From: GCA-016699445 sp964555055
Lineage (GTDB): Bacteria; UBA10199; JACPAL01; GCA-016699445
Assembly: GCA_964555055.1 (NCBI GenBank)
Contig: CAZKQW010000001.1
Span: 372,001 to 436,000 of the forward strand
Length of the DNA: 64,000 bases
Direction of reading: 5' to 3'
Shown: positions 41,586 to 51,322 of the stretch, one piece after another
Layout: the number at the start of each line of letters is the position of its first letter
How positions within the stretch are numbered: position 1 is the first letter of the stretch
The notes under the pieces: generated by a model
The model's input: only the letters and a program-made list of their open reading frames with translations
The model's database searches: none
What the model was told of the DNA's origin: nothing
Program-made: the position numbers and the translations under genes

Positions 41586-44069
41586 TTAGTGGACGGGCGC
41601 ACCCTCGTCCTTAGCACCCGGCAAAGCACCGGAAGGCGTGGGGAAAACACCCTCGTCGGAAAGCGGGGCATCCTCTTCCTCGGAGACTTTTTTGAAGAGC
41701 TTTTCGGGATCCTTGAGGACCAACGCCTGTTTCAGGACTTCGTCCATGTGATCCACGAGGATGATGGTAAGATCCTTTTGGATCTTCTCGGGAATCTCTT
41801 CGATGTCCTTCTCATTTTCCTTGGGGATCATGATCGTCTTGATGCCGCCGCGATGGGCCGCCAAGGCTTTTTCCTTCAAGCCGCCGATCGGCAAAACACG
41901 TCCCCTTAACGTCACCTCGCCCGTCATCGCGATGTCCTTCTTCACCGGAATCTTCAACAAGGCCGAGACTAACGTCGTCGCCATGGTGATACCCGCCGAA
42001 GGGCCGTCCTTGGGAACCGCCCCCTCGGGGACGTGGATGTGGATGTCGTAACGTTGGTAGAAATTCTTATGTAGACCCAACTGCAAGGCCCGGGACCGGA
42101 CGTAACTCATCGCGGCACGCGCCGATTCCTGCATGACATCACCCAATTTTCCGGTGACCATTAATTGGCCCTTACCCGGCAAAACGGAGACTTCAATAAC
42201 CAACAGTTCCCCGCCGTATTCCGTCCAAGCGAGACCCGTCGTCAGACCCACTTTATCGGTCTCTTCCATCATTCCGTACCTGAATTTCTGGACGCCTAAA
42301 TACTTCTTCAGGGAAGCGGGGGTGACCTTGGCCTTATAATCCTTGCCCTTTTCGGCCACTTCCTTCGCGACCTTACGGCAGAGCTTGGCCATCTCACGTT
42401 CCAGGTTCCTGACGCCGGCTTCCTTCGTGTAAAGACGGATGATGTTCTTGAGGGTCGCTTCGGGCACTTCGATGTTCTCCGCCGTCAAGCCATGCTCTTC
42501 CCTCTTCTTCGGAAGAAGATACTTTTCGCAAATGCTCAACTTCTCGAGCTCCGTGTACCCGGCGATGCGGATGATCTCCATGCGATCCTGCAAAGGGATC
42601 GGAATCGTATGCAGGCTATTGGCCGTAGTGATGAACATGATATTCGACAAATCGTAGTCCAAATCCAAATAATGGTCTTGGAAAGTCCCGTTCTGCTCGG
42701 GATCGAGGACTTCCAATAGAGCGGCCGAGGGGTCGCCCCGGAAATCCATGCTCATCTTGTCGATTTCGTCGAGAAGAAAGACGGGATTACTAGAACCTGC
42801 TTTCTTCAAGCTCTGGATAATCTTACCTGGCAAGGCCCCGATGTAGGTACGACGATGCCCACGAATTTCGGCTTCATCCCGGACGCCGCCTAAGGAACAG
42901 CGCACGAACTTACGCCCCATGGAACGGGCGACGGAGCGAGCCAAAGACGTCTTACCGACGCCTGGAGGCCCCACGAGACAGAGAATGGGGCCTTTGATCT
43001 TATCGACCAAAGTTCGAACTGCGAGATATTCGATGATGCGTTCCTTGGGATCTTTGAGTCCATAATGGTCTTCATCCAGGATCTTTTCGGCTTCCTTGAT
43101 GTCGATCTTGTCTTCGGTCAATTCCTCCCACGGAAGGGAAAGGACAACGTCGATGTAATTCCTCACGACCGTCGCTTCGGCGGACATGGGGCTCATCATC
43201 TTAAGCTTCTTGAACTCTTTCTTGATCTTCTTGGTGGCCTCCGCACTCATCTTCTTGTTCTTGATCTTCTCTTCAAGCTCTTGGAGTTCTCCCTTGAATT
43301 CGTCCCTCTCTCCCAATTCCTTCTGGATCGCCTGCATCTGCTCGTTGAGATAGTATTCCTTCTGCGTCTTCTCCATTTGCTTCTTGACGCGCGTCCGGAT
43401 CTTCTTCTCGACTTGCAGGATCTCGATCTCGGTTTGGATCTGGCTGTAAAGACGCTCGAGCCTTTCCGCGGGGCTTTCCACTTCCAGGATCTTTTGCTTA
43501 TCCGGAAGTTTCAGCGAAAGATGCGCCACGATCGTGTCGGCCAAACGCGACGGATCGTCGATGGTGGCCACGGATGCCAGCATTTCGGGCGGGATGCGCT
43601 TATTAAGTTTGACGTAGCTCTCGAAAGCGACCTTGATACTGCGCATCAAGGCCTCGACTTCGACGGTCAAATCGCGGTTTTCCTGGATCTCTTCCACTTC
43701 GACGAGGAAGAACGACGGATTGGGGACGAAGCGCTTGATGCGGGCGCGTCTTTTCCCTTCGATCAAAACCTTCACCGTCCCGTCGGGCAAGCGCAGGAGC
43801 TGGATGATCGTCCCTAAGGTCCCCACCTTATAGATGTCTTCGTCGCGCGGGTCGTTGGTTTTCGCGTTCACCTGAGCCACCAGGAGAATATCCTTCTCCT
43901 TGCTCATCGCGTCTTCCAACGCCGAAATGGATTTTTCCCGACCCACGAAGAGAGGAACCACCATATGAGGGAAGACGATGATGTCCCTCAATGGAAGCAG
44001 TGGAACCAAATAATCTTTAGAGTTTTGGGATGAATCGGGGGACGTATCTGAAGGGTTTTTTCCGAACAT
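41586..44069 (-). CDS. lon: ATP-dependent protease Lon
   Basis: This 827-aa protein has a LonA layout: N-terminal substrate domain with PLLPLRDIIVFPHMVVPLF, a long coiled coil with KEYYLNEQMQAIQKELGERD, and AAA+ Walker A GPPGVGKTSLARSVAR (near residue 372). The C-terminal protease domain has PKDGPSAGITMATTL (catalytic Ser near 695). Lon degrades misfolded and regulatory proteins. It is last in the tig-clpP-clpX-lon series, 45 bp after clpX, an arrangement common in proteobacteria. Confidence 0.98.
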   Translation of the reverse strand: MFGKNPSDTSPDSSQNSKDYLVPLLPLRDIIVFPHMVVPLFVGREKSISALEDAMSKEKDILLVAQVNAKTNDPRDEDIYKVGTLGTIIQLLRLPDGTVKVLIEGKRRARIKRFVPNPSFFLVEVEEIQENRDLTVEVEALMRSIKVAFESYVKLNKRIPPEMLASVATIDDPSRLADTIVAHLSLKLPDKQKILEVESPAERLERLYSQIQTEIEILQVEKKIRTRVKKQMEKTQKEYYLNEQMQAIQKELGERDEFKGELQELEEKIKNKKMSAEATKKIKKEFKKLKMMSPMSAEATVVRNYIDVVLSLPWEELTEDKIDIKEAEKILDEDHYGLKDPKERIIEYLAVRTLVDKIKGPILCLVGPPGVGKTSLARSVARSMGRKFVRCSLGGVRDEAEIRGHRRTYIGALPGKIIQSLKKAGSSNPVFLLDEIDKMSMDFRGDPSAALLEVLDPEQNGTFQDHYLDLDYDLSNIMFITTANSLHTIPIPLQDRMEIIRIAGYTELEKLSICEKYLLPKKREEHGLTAENIEVPEATLKNIIRLYTKEAGVRNLEREMAKLCRKVAKEVAEKGKDYKAKVTPASLKKYLGVQKFRYGMMEETDKVGLTTGLAWTEYGGELLVIEVSVLPGKGQLMVTGKLGDVMQESARAAMSYVRSRALQLGLHKNFYQRYDIHIHVPEGAVPKDGPSAGITMATTLVSALLKIPVKKDIAMTGEVTLRGRVLPIGGLKEKALAAHRGGIKTIMIPKENEKDIEEIPEKIQKDLTIILVDHMDEVLKQALVLKDPEKLFKKVSEEEDAPLSDEGVFPTPSGALPGAKDEGAPVH

Positions 44070-44114
44070 AGTTTTGTAATATAGGGGCTCTTAAGGCCGA
44101 GCGCAAGGCGAGAG

Positions 44115-45365
44115 CTAGGCCGACTCCGCTTTTTTCTCGTAAACGATCACCGGCTCCTGCTTCTTCAGGATACACTCTTCGTTGATGACCACTTCCTTGA
44201 TGTTCGTTTGGGAAGGTATTTCATACATCAAATCGAGCATGACGTCTTCCAAGATGGCGCGTAGACCGCGGGCTCCCGACTTACGCTTGATGGCTTCTTT
44301 GGCGATCGCCGATAAAGCGCCGGGAGTGAATTTCACCTTCACCCTCTCGAACTCGAAGAGTCGCTGGTATTGTTTGACCAAGGCGTTGCGGGGTTTCGTC
44401 AGGATATCCACGAGGGCGGCTTCGTCCAACTCGGTCAATGTCGCGATCATAGGCAAGCGTCCCACGAACTCGGGAATCAGCCCATACTTCAGAAGATCTT
44501 CGTTCTTCACGTCGAGGAAAAGCTCGCTGATCGTCTTATCCGTCTTGCTCTTGATGTCCGCCCCGAAACCTAAACTCTTCGAACCCATCCGGCGCGCGAT
44601 CACTTCGTCCAAACCGACGAAAGCCCCGCCGCAGATGAAGAGGATGTTCGTCGTATCGATGGGAATGAACTCCTGCTGGGGATGCTTACGGCCACCCTTA
44701 GGGGGGACGTTCGCCACCGTTCCTTCGATGATCTTCAAAAGGGCTTGCTGGACGCCCTCGCCGGAGACGTCTCGGGTGATGGAAGGGCTGTCCGATTTGC
44801 GGGCGATCTTGTCGATCTCGTCGATGTAAACGATTCCCCTCTCCGCACGTGCCTTATCGTAGTCGGACGCTTGAAGGAGGTTCAAAATGATGTTTTCGAC
44901 GTCCTCGCCGACGTAACCCGCTTCGGTCAACGTCGTCGCGTCGGCGATGGTGAAAGGGACGTTCAGGATCTTGGCGAGCGTCTGGGCCAAAAGGGTTTTC
45001 CCGGAGCCGGTGGGCCCGATCAAGAGGATGTTGCTCTTTTGGAGCTCGACGTCGGAGGAAATCGTCTTGTTTTCGATCCTCTTATAATGGTTATGGACCG
45101 CGACCGAGAGGACTTTCTTGGCCCTTTCTTGCCCCACTACATAGTCATCTAAGACGCGCTTGATGTCGGCGGGTTTGGGAACGCTAGAACGATTCGCAAG
45201 CTGGGCGCTCCGGCTGCTCTCTTCCGAAATGATATCGTTGCACAGATCGATGCATTCGTCGCAGATATAGACAGTGGGTCCGGCAATGAGTTTACGGACT
45301 TCCTTCTGGGATTTGCCGCAAAAAGAGCAGAAAAGATTCCCTGGATCATCACCGAAACGATTCAT
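44115..45365 (-). CDS. clpX: ATP-dependent unfoldase ClpX
   Basis: This 416-aa protein has an N-terminal zinc-binding domain (CSFCGKSQKEVRKLI...CDECIDLC, residues 13-42), Walker A GPTGSGKTLLAQTLAK, Walker B IVYIDEIDKIARKS and sensor/arginine-finger segments (SGARGLRAILEDVMLDLMYE). It unfolds substrates and feeds ClpP. Its ATG overlaps the clpP stop by one base (45365), so the two are coupled. Confidence 0.98.
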   Translation of the reverse strand: MNRFGDDPGNLFCSFCGKSQKEVRKLIAGPTVYICDECIDLCNDIISEESSRSAQLANRSSVPKPADIKRVLDDYVVGQERAKKVLSVAVHNHYKRIENKTISSDVELQKSNILLIGPTGSGKTLLAQTLAKILNVPFTIADATTLTEAGYVGEDVENIILNLLQASDYDKARAERGIVYIDEIDKIARKSDSPSITRDVSGEGVQQALLKIIEGTVANVPPKGGRKHPQQEFIPIDTTNILFICGGAFVGLDEVIARRMGSKSLGFGADIKSKTDKTISELFLDVKNEDLLKYGLIPEFVGRLPMIATLTELDEAALVDILTKPRNALVKQYQRLFEFERVKVKFTPGALSAIAKEAIKRKSGARGLRAILEDVMLDLMYEIPSQTNIKEVVINEECILKKQEPVIVYEKKAESA

Positions 45366-45979
45366 TACTTGCCCGCCTTTCCGTCCTTCTTCACTTTGTC
45401 GCGATACGTCACGACCTCATCTACTATACCATACTCTTTTGACTCGACTCCTGACATAAAAAAATCTCGTTCCGTGTCGGTTTGTATCTTTTTTAACGGC
45501 TGTTTCGTGTGTTTCGACAAGATATTATTCAACACTTCCCTCATCCTGAGGATTTCCCGGGCGTGGATATCGATATCGGTCGCCTGTCCTTGAAATCCGC
45601 CTAACGGTTGATGGATCATGATTCTAGCGTTAGGCAGAGCAAATCTTTTGCCAGCCGTGCCAGCCGCCAGCAGGACAGCACCCATTGACGCGGCTTGTCC
45701 AACACAAATCGTGGAGACATCGGGCTTAATGTATTGAATCGTATCGTAAATCCCCATGCCAGCCGTGACCACGCCGCCTGGAGAATTGATGTAGATATAA
45801 ATGTCCTTATCGGGATCCTCGGACTCGAGGAAGAGCAACTGGGCAATAATGACATTCGCCACGTCGTCATTAATGGCCGTACCCAGGAAAATAATTCTGT
45901 CTTTGAGGAGGCGGGAATAGATGTCGTACGCACGTTCCCCGCGATGGGTCTGTTCGATGACCATCGGAATCAAACTCAT
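45365..45979 (-). CDS. clpP: ATP-dependent Clp protease proteolytic subunit ClpP
   Basis: This 204-aa protein has catalytic Ser in GQAASMGAVLLAAGT (near residue 98), His in MIHQPLGGFQGQATDI (near 123), and Asp further on in the TDTERDFFMS region. The start MSLIPMVIEQTHRGERAYDI is typical of mature ClpP with little propeptide. It forms the tetradecameric protease used with ClpX. It lies 29 bp after tig. Confidence 0.98.
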   Translation of the reverse strand: MSLIPMVIEQTHRGERAYDIYSRLLKDRIIFLGTAINDDVANVIIAQLLFLESEDPDKDIYIYINSPGGVVTAGMGIYDTIQYIKPDVSTICVGQAASMGAVLLAAGTAGKRFALPNARIMIHQPLGGFQGQATDIDIHAREILRMREVLNNILSKHTKQPLKKIQTDTERDFFMSGVESKEYGIVDEVVTYRDKVKKDGKAGK

Positions 45980-46008
45980 GATCTACCTCAGCTTTGGAAA
46001 TGATATTA

Positions 46009-47304
46009 TTATTTTGATGCTTTAGTGGTGATTTTAGACTCGGAGAGAACAAAATCAAGGACTTTCTCTTCAAGAATCGCTCCGGCGATGCCGGAAAGCA
46101 TATTATTTTTTTGGTAATATTGTTTCCACGCTTCCGGAGCTTGTCCGGCCGCAATCGCCATCTCGGAGATGCGCTGATCGACATCCGGCATCGTGACCAA
46201 AATATTCTCTTTTTTGGCGATTTCGTCGAAGATCAAGGCGCCTTTGACGCGGAAGACGGCTTCTTCCCGGTTGCGCTCGAAGAAATCCTCTTGGGTCACT
46301 CCCGACTTTTCGATCGTCATCCCTTGGTTGGCGAGGTTATTCTGGAACAATTTAAACATGTGCTGGAGCTCGGAATCGATCATGCTGGCCGGCACTTCGA
46401 AGGAATTCTTCTCAACGAACTTCTCGATCACCTGACGACGCAGGCGGTTCTTCGCCCACTGTTCCTTATTCGATTTCATGTCGGCGACGATCTTTTCCTT
46501 CAAAACGGCCAGAGATTCGAACCCGACGTCCTTCGCGAAGTCGTCGTTCACTTCGGGCATCTTCTTCTCCTTGATGTCCTTCAACTCGACTTCGATCTTC
46601 ACCTTTTTGCCGGCGACCGCCTTATCCGCCCAACCTTCCGGGAATTGCACGTCGACGGCTTTCTTATCGCCGCGCTTCAAATTTAGCAGCCCTTCTTCTA
46701 GCTCCGGGAACAAATACCCCTTTCCAATTTCAGCCACGGAATCCTTAGCAAGCAAAGTGCTCACAGGGGCATCTTCCAAATACCCTTGATAATCCATGAC
46801 TACCACGTCCATCGTCCTCGTAGCCCTATCTTCGGTCAAAGGAGCCAGCTGAGCCATTCTCTCTTGTAGATTCTTAATCTGATCCTCGATTTCCTTATCG
46901 GAAATCTCAACGGATTCTTTCTCGAACTTCTGACCTTTATAATCCTTCACGTCGATCACGGGCCGGATATCCACGACGGCTTCATAGGTGAATGTCTTAT
47001 CGATGCCAAAGGAAGTCACCGTGATTTTGGGTTGGGCAATAGGATTCACCTGAGTTTGTTGCAAGGCCACCGGATAGGAATTCTCGAGTAATAGCCCTAC
47101 CGCTTCCGACTCCGCGTCCTGTCGGTAATATTCCTCCAACATTTTACGCGGCGCCTTCCCAGGGCGGAAACCCTTCAACTGAACCTTTTGTCCGATTTTC
47201 TGGTAAGCGCGATCGAGGGCTTTTTTGACTTCTTCCGACGGCACTTCGACATTGATCTGCTTTTGAACCGAAGAAAGATCCTTGGAGGTGGATGTGATAA
47301 GCAT
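46009..47304 (-). CDS. tig: Trigger factor (ribosome-associated chaperone and peptidyl-prolyl isomerase)
   Basis: The protein is about 431 aa. The N-terminal ribosome-binding domain has KGFRPGKAPRKMLEEYY (matching the GFRxGxxP signature), the middle PPIase domain spans about 155-245, and a helical C-terminal chaperone domain follows. The open frame reaches back to a TTG at 47319, but the ATG at 47304 gives the normal trigger factor start (MLITSTSKDLSSVQKQINVE). It leads the tig-clpP-clpX-lon run. Confidence 0.95.
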   Translation of the reverse strand: MLITSTSKDLSSVQKQINVEVPSEEVKKALDRAYQKIGQKVQLKGFRPGKAPRKMLEEYYRQDAESEAVGLLLENSYPVALQQTQVNPIAQPKITVTSFGIDKTFTYEAVVDIRPVIDVKDYKGQKFEKESVEISDKEIEDQIKNLQERMAQLAPLTEDRATRTMDVVVMDYQGYLEDAPVSTLLAKDSVAEIGKGYLFPELEEGLLNLKRGDKKAVDVQFPEGWADKAVAGKKVKIEVELKDIKEKKMPEVNDDFAKDVGFESLAVLKEKIVADMKSNKEQWAKNRLRRQVIEKFVEKNSFEVPASMIDSELQHMFKLFQNNLANQGMTIEKSGVTQEDFFERNREEAVFRVKGALIFDEIAKKENILVTMPDVDQRISEMAIAAGQAPEAWKQYYQKNNMLSGIAGAILEEKVLDFVLSESKITTKASK

Positions 47305-47347
47305 CCGGCGCTGATACAAATGGGTCTAAAGCCTGTCAAACAAAAGG

Positions 47348-48385
47348 TTATTCAAACCATTGCCTTAATTTTTTTTCAGAACGGATAAGATTCAGGGCAA
47401 AATCCCCATGACCTGGATAATAACCGTTCCCCATGATCAAGCGCGTTTCGCGGCCGACGCCTTCCGCGCCGAGGACGGCTTTTTGGAAATTAGTGGCCAT
47501 GTTGAAGAAGAGGACGGTCCCGTCCTTCTTCGCCGCGAGGATCGAGCTCATCTCGGTCCCAGCGACGTTCACGCAATTCACGACAAGATCGGCCATTTTC
47601 CCTTTCGTGGTTTTATCCACAAGCCGCATCGTCGCTGGAGCGTCCAAGAGATCGGTTTCGAAGATCCCATCGACAAAAGGCATTTCCTTCCCACGTCTCA
47701 CGGCCGATCGGCTTTTTTCCAAAACGATCACGCGCGCTTTGCCTTTAAGGCTCCGCTTCGCCGCGGCCGCCGAAAGCATCCCCGCTTTTCCCGCGCCTAA
47801 AACGACGACGATTTGGGCCTCTTTCTTTTGCTTCAGGCTTCCGCAGGCATCGGCCACCAACGCAGGGGCTCCGCAGACGTCGAGCGCGGATAAAACCAGG
47901 GATTCGGGGAGGTCATCCGGTATTTTCTGGGCGATGCCCGAAGCGAAGAGGATCGCACGGCCCTTCACGCGCACTTGCTCCTTCTCCGGAAGGACTTCTA
48001 AGAGAGCCTCCACATGGAGAGGCGTCAGGCTTAAAGAGACGAGGGTCGCGAGGCGATCCCCGACCCGGAACCCTTTCGGAAAGCGTTTTCCGATTTGGCT
48101 CACCGTTCCCAGGAGCATACCGCCCGAGTTGGTGACCGGGTTGTGCATTTTTCCGCGGGCATGGATGATGGAGAGAATGCGCTTCTTCACTTTTTCGGGA
48201 TCGCCCTTTTCGGAAGTCCAGATCTGATGGAAGCTCGCGGAATCGACGTTCAAACGGTCGACGTCGATGAGCATCTCGTCGTCTGCGATCGGCAACGAAG
48301 AATCGATTCTCTCGGCGGCTTGGGGGAAAACGCCCCGAGGCTTCAAGACGCGATGTAATCCGTAGGGATCCGTTTTCCGAAGCAT
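47348..48385 (-). CDS. kdd: L-erythro-3,5-diaminohexanoate dehydrogenase
   Basis: The protein is 345 aa, the family length. The start YGLHRVLKPRGVFPQAAERI, then NVDSASFHQI, RGKMHNPVTNSGGMLLGTV and LATLVSLSLTPLHVEALLEV match Kdd closely. The Rossmann segment VVVLGAGKAGMLSAAAAKRS binds NAD(P). Kdd oxidatively deaminates 3,5-diaminohexanoate in lysine fermentation. None of the other pathway genes (kamA, kamDE, kce, kal) is in the window, so it is an orphan here. It lies 33 bp after the hydrolase gene and 43 bp before tig. Confidence 0.88.
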   Translation of the reverse strand: MLRKTDPYGLHRVLKPRGVFPQAAERIDSSLPIADDEMLIDVDRLNVDSASFHQIWTSEKGDPEKVKKRILSIIHARGKMHNPVTNSGGMLLGTVSQIGKRFPKGFRVGDRLATLVSLSLTPLHVEALLEVLPEKEQVRVKGRAILFASGIAQKIPDDLPESLVLSALDVCGAPALVADACGSLKQKKEAQIVVVLGAGKAGMLSAAAAKRSLKGKARVIVLEKSRSAVRRGKEMPFVDGIFETDLLDAPATMRLVDKTTKGKMADLVVNCVNVAGTEMSSILAAKKDGTVLFFNMATNFQKAVLGAEGVGRETRLIMGNGYYPGHGDFALNLIRSEKKLRQWFE

Positions 48386-48418
48386 ACCGTGGAGCTTATC
48401 ACACCAAGCTCGACCTCG

Positions 48419-49489
48419 TCACGACCTCTCCACTTGGAAAGCCGCGATCGATCCGATGAGGCCCGGGTCTTTCCAGAAAGGCATATGGCCATGAGTCGAG
48501 GCGCTGACGTTTCCATGCGATGACGTACCGACCCCCCTGCCGAAAAAAAGCCCACAAGCTTCCAGGTTAATCCAGGAATCCCCGTTCCCACTGAGGGCAA
48601 GAAAAGTGGGCGGGTAATTCTTCAAGGAACCCCGCCTTGCCATCGCCGATTCACCCAAGGTTCGGGTATCTCGAGCCGAAGTATCCGCGAACACACTTCC
48701 CATCACCAGGGAACGAGTGCCTCGGAACGTTTCTAAGCCGATTCTCCAGGCCTCCCGACTCAAAGGAGAAACGCCGATCGGCACAGGCGGCCACGACAAC
48801 GCTCTTTCCCCCAAAAGACTCGCGAGGCCGCGGACTATTCCCGTATTCGCCGTCAAACGCCCTACCCATTCGAGGTTAGAATGAAGGCGGATCGCCGGAG
48901 ACACTAACGTCGTCGTCGCAATTTGCTTTTGACCGTTGGCACCCGTGATCGTGAAAGGAGCTTCGGGGCTATCGGCAAAGTGGTCTCCTCGCGAGAATGC
49001 GATGAAGCCGCCCCCGCGACTCACCCCCATTTCATGCACCGCAAGAGACTCGAATTCGGGATGTTTTTCCAGGAAAAAGCCGAGAGCCTCCCTTTGGAAG
49101 GCCTTAAAGGCATCGTATAATTTCCCGAAGGAGTCGACCTCCGTATCGTCCGGGGACAATGGCGACGCGAAAACATCATGGCCTAAATTGCCGTGGTACA
49201 GGACAATGAGGTTCCGGACCAGAAGGCCCTTGAGCCAATAGGCATCGACGGGCAGGCAGTGCGCGTTGGCCGATTCTACGAGCACGACCCCGACAGGATT
49301 TCGGGGAATAGCGCAGACGACGTGCGTCCGTGACCTTTCCCCGTGCGGCAGAAAGAACGATTCCACCGTGATAGGCGGGGCACCCAGTCCCTCAAAAATC
49401 CTTCCATATTCATGAACCGCCACGGCCGACGCTTGATCCGTCGGCAGCCTATGCGGAAATCCGGGGAAACGTTGGGTTACTGAAAGCAT
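48419..49489 (-). CDS. Alpha/beta-hydrolase-like protein of unknown substrate (356 aa)
   Basis: No close family is recognised. A nucleophile elbow GVSRGGGF (Ser near residue 155), GNGDSWIN (candidate acid near 308) and STHGHMPF (candidate His near 336) are in the order and spacing of an alpha/beta hydrolase. The N-terminal part has VGVVLVESANAHCLPV and a LYHGNLGHD segment. There is no signal peptide. The substrate is unknown. It is encoded 33 bp before kdd on the same strand. Confidence 0.7.
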   Translation of the reverse strand: MLSVTQRFPGFPHRLPTDQASAVAVHEYGRIFEGLGAPPITVESFFLPHGERSRTHVVCAIPRNPVGVVLVESANAHCLPVDAYWLKGLLVRNLIVLYHGNLGHDVFASPLSPDDTEVDSFGKLYDAFKAFQREALGFFLEKHPEFESLAVHEMGVSRGGGFIAFSRGDHFADSPEAPFTITGANGQKQIATTTLVSPAIRLHSNLEWVGRLTANTGIVRGLASLLGERALSWPPVPIGVSPLSREAWRIGLETFRGTRSLVMGSVFADTSARDTRTLGESAMARRGSLKNYPPTFLALSGNGDSWINLEACGLFFGRGVGTSSHGNVSASTHGHMPFWKDPGLIGSIAAFQVERS

Positions 49490-49577
49490 ACGGTCTCCTT
49501 AATGAGAGGGTCATCGGCCCGCGGTATCATAAGTTGCTTACTTTTCGATGGGACTCGGGGACTCGCTTTTTTGGCGT

Positions 49578-50762
49578 TTAGACCAAGCGCAACTTCGTCA
49601 CGGATTCGATGTGGTAGGTTTGGGGGAACATGTCGATCGGCTGGGAGACGTCGAAGCGGTAGAAGCGCTTGGTGAGCTCGCGCACGTCGCGGGCCAGGGT
49701 ATTCGGGTCGCAAGAGACGTAGACGATGGTCTTGGGTTTGAGGAGCATCAGCAGATCCAAGACGTCGGAGGCTCCGGCCCGGGGAGGGTCGAGGACGACC
49801 GTATCGACGGGGATCCTCTTCCGGAGGACTTTCTTGGTCCCCCATTCCACCGTTCCCGTCACCCATTCGACATGGGTAAGCCCGCGCTCCTCCGCGAGGC
49901 GTTCGCCGACTTTCACGGCCTTCGCGTTTTCCTCCACGGCGATCACGCGGCCGGCGTGCTCCGCCAACGGAAAGGTGAAATTACCGGAACCCGCGTAAAG
50001 CTCGAGAAGGGTCCTCCTCACCTTAAAAGCCGACTCGGCGCGGCCGAAGACGAAGTGAAGGACGGTATGGATCATCTGCCGGTTCTGCTCGGGGTGGGCT
50101 TGGGAGAAATAGCGGTCCACGTGATCCATCGGAAGGACGTGGACGTCGCCGTTCTCGAATACGGAGATCTCGAAGGGCCGCGTGGGGATTTGGCCCTGCT
50201 TCAAAAGGGACTGCAGCACTTCGTTGATCTTCGGATCGGCGATGTCGCATTTTTCGATGGGAACGACGTCATGGGATTCCGGCGCGAAAAAACCGACTTG
50301 GGCTTTTTGGGAGAAATCGACCTTCAGTTGGATGCGCTGCCGGTAATTCCACGGATTCGCGGCCGACAAGATCGGCAATACCTTCGGTTCGGCGATCTTC
50401 GCCACGCGGTAGAGCGTCTGTCGGAAAATCTCCTCCTTAGCCTTCACCTGTTCTCCATAAGCGATATGCTGCCAGTGGCAGCCGCCGCATTTCCCGAAAT
50501 AAGGGCACGGTGCGTCGACCCTAGAGACGGAAGGAGACACCACCGACGCGATGACGCCGCGGTCGAAATTCTTGTGGCTCTCGGTCACTTGAATCTTCAA
50601 GACGTCGCCGGGGACCGCGTAAGGCACGAACACGACCTTTTGGCCCTCCGCACGCTGGAGGCGGCCGACGCCCTCGCCACGGAAGGCAAGCCGGTCGATG
50701 GTCACCGTCTCGGTAGCGCCCTTCGGGGCATTTTTAGCGGCATGAGTCTTGGAGTGCGGCAT
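49578..50762 (-). CDS. 23S rRNA (uracil-5-)-methyltransferase (RlmD/RumA family)
   Basis: This 394-aa protein has an N-terminal TRAM domain (TVTIDRLAFRGEGVGRL), then a [4Fe-4S]-type Cys cluster CPYFGKCGGCHWQHI (near residue 86). The SAM domain has LYAGSGNFTFPLA (near 255), VLDPPRAG (near 320) and the catalytic VSCDPNTLARDV (near 353). The enzyme makes m5U in rRNA. RlmD and RlmC cannot be separated with certainty by eye. It overlaps the LarC2-like gene by one base (50762). Confidence 0.92.
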   Translation of the reverse strand: MPHSKTHAAKNAPKGATETVTIDRLAFRGEGVGRLQRAEGQKVVFVPYAVPGDVLKIQVTESHKNFDRGVIASVVSPSVSRVDAPCPYFGKCGGCHWQHIAYGEQVKAKEEIFRQTLYRVAKIAEPKVLPILSAANPWNYRQRIQLKVDFSQKAQVGFFAPESHDVVPIEKCDIADPKINEVLQSLLKQGQIPTRPFEISVFENGDVHVLPMDHVDRYFSQAHPEQNRQMIHTVLHFVFGRAESAFKVRRTLLELYAGSGNFTFPLAEHAGRVIAVEENAKAVKVGERLAEERGLTHVEWVTGTVEWGTKKVLRKRIPVDTVVLDPPRAGASDVLDLLMLLKPKTIVYVSCDPNTLARDVRELTKRFYRFDVSQPIDMFPQTYHIESVTKLRLV

Positions 50763-51226
50763 TAGGGGGAAGCTTTAAGGGCAGCTTGGAAAATCGTTTT
50801 GACCGGTTTCCGGGTCTTCAGGGCCAGGGCACGGCAGGATTCGTACTCGGGCCAAACGTTCCTGACGTCGCCTTTCGGTCCCTTAGCGATCTTCACGGCC
50901 ACGGCACCGTAAGGGGTTTTGACGGTTTTGATTTCTCGCGACAACTCGAAACGCTCGACCGTCTGGACGCGCACACCCAGGGTCGTCGTCTCCTCAAGAA
51001 GGCAATCGACGATCTTTTTTTTCAACGCAGGCGACGCCAAAATCTGCACCACGACCGCCGGTCGCGACTTCTTCATGATCGCGGGCACGAGAACCACGTC
51101 CAAAGCCCCGATCCGAAAAAGCCGTTCCATCAACGGCTCATACCACTGGGGATTCATGTCGTCGAGATTCGCGGAGACTTCGATGAGTTTTTTAAGCCCT
51201 AATCGCATGAGCACCTCGAGGATCAT
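50762..51226 (-). CDS. LarC C-terminal domain protein (LarC2-like)
   Basis: This 154-aa protein matches the C-terminal half of LarC: LIEVSANLDDMNPQWYEPLM, ALDVVLVPAIMKKSRPAVVV, then TTLGVRVQTVERFELSRE. LarC inserts nickel into the pincer cofactor of lactate racemase and related enzymes using CTP. Full LarC is ~400 aa, but the N-terminal LarC1 part is not encoded upstream; the preceding 96 bp and larB leave no room for it. It may be a domain-only homologue. It lies downstream of larB. Confidence 0.82.
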   Translation of the reverse strand: MILEVLMRLGLKKLIEVSANLDDMNPQWYEPLMERLFRIGALDVVLVPAIMKKSRPAVVVQILASPALKKKIVDCLLEETTTLGVRVQTVERFELSREIKTVKTPYGAVAVKIAKGPKGDVRNVWPEYESCRALALKTRKPVKTIFQAALKASP

Positions 51227-51322
51227 TTTCGAGAACCCAGCTCAAGAAAAAACTCATTCAGAGGCAATAAAAACGGCTTTCCTATTGAAAGGATCCCCAT
51301 TCGGGTCCAATTTAAACAATAA

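Noticed and set aside
43065..43817. A 250-aa plus-strand frame within lon
   Set aside because: It is Leu/Asp/His-rich, as expected from antisense reading of a Lys/Glu coiled coil, and has no domain.
49548..50765. A 405-aa plus-strand frame opposite the rRNA methyltransferase gene
   Set aside because: It covers the rRNA methyltransferase gene almost exactly on the other strand. The minus-strand product has clear TRAM, Cys-cluster and catalytic motifs, while the plus-strand product has biased composition and no motif.
51227..51322. Missing LarC1 half or a programmed frameshift before the LarC2-like gene
   Set aside because: The 96-bp gap and the larB gene leave no room for LarC1 in any minus-strand frame.
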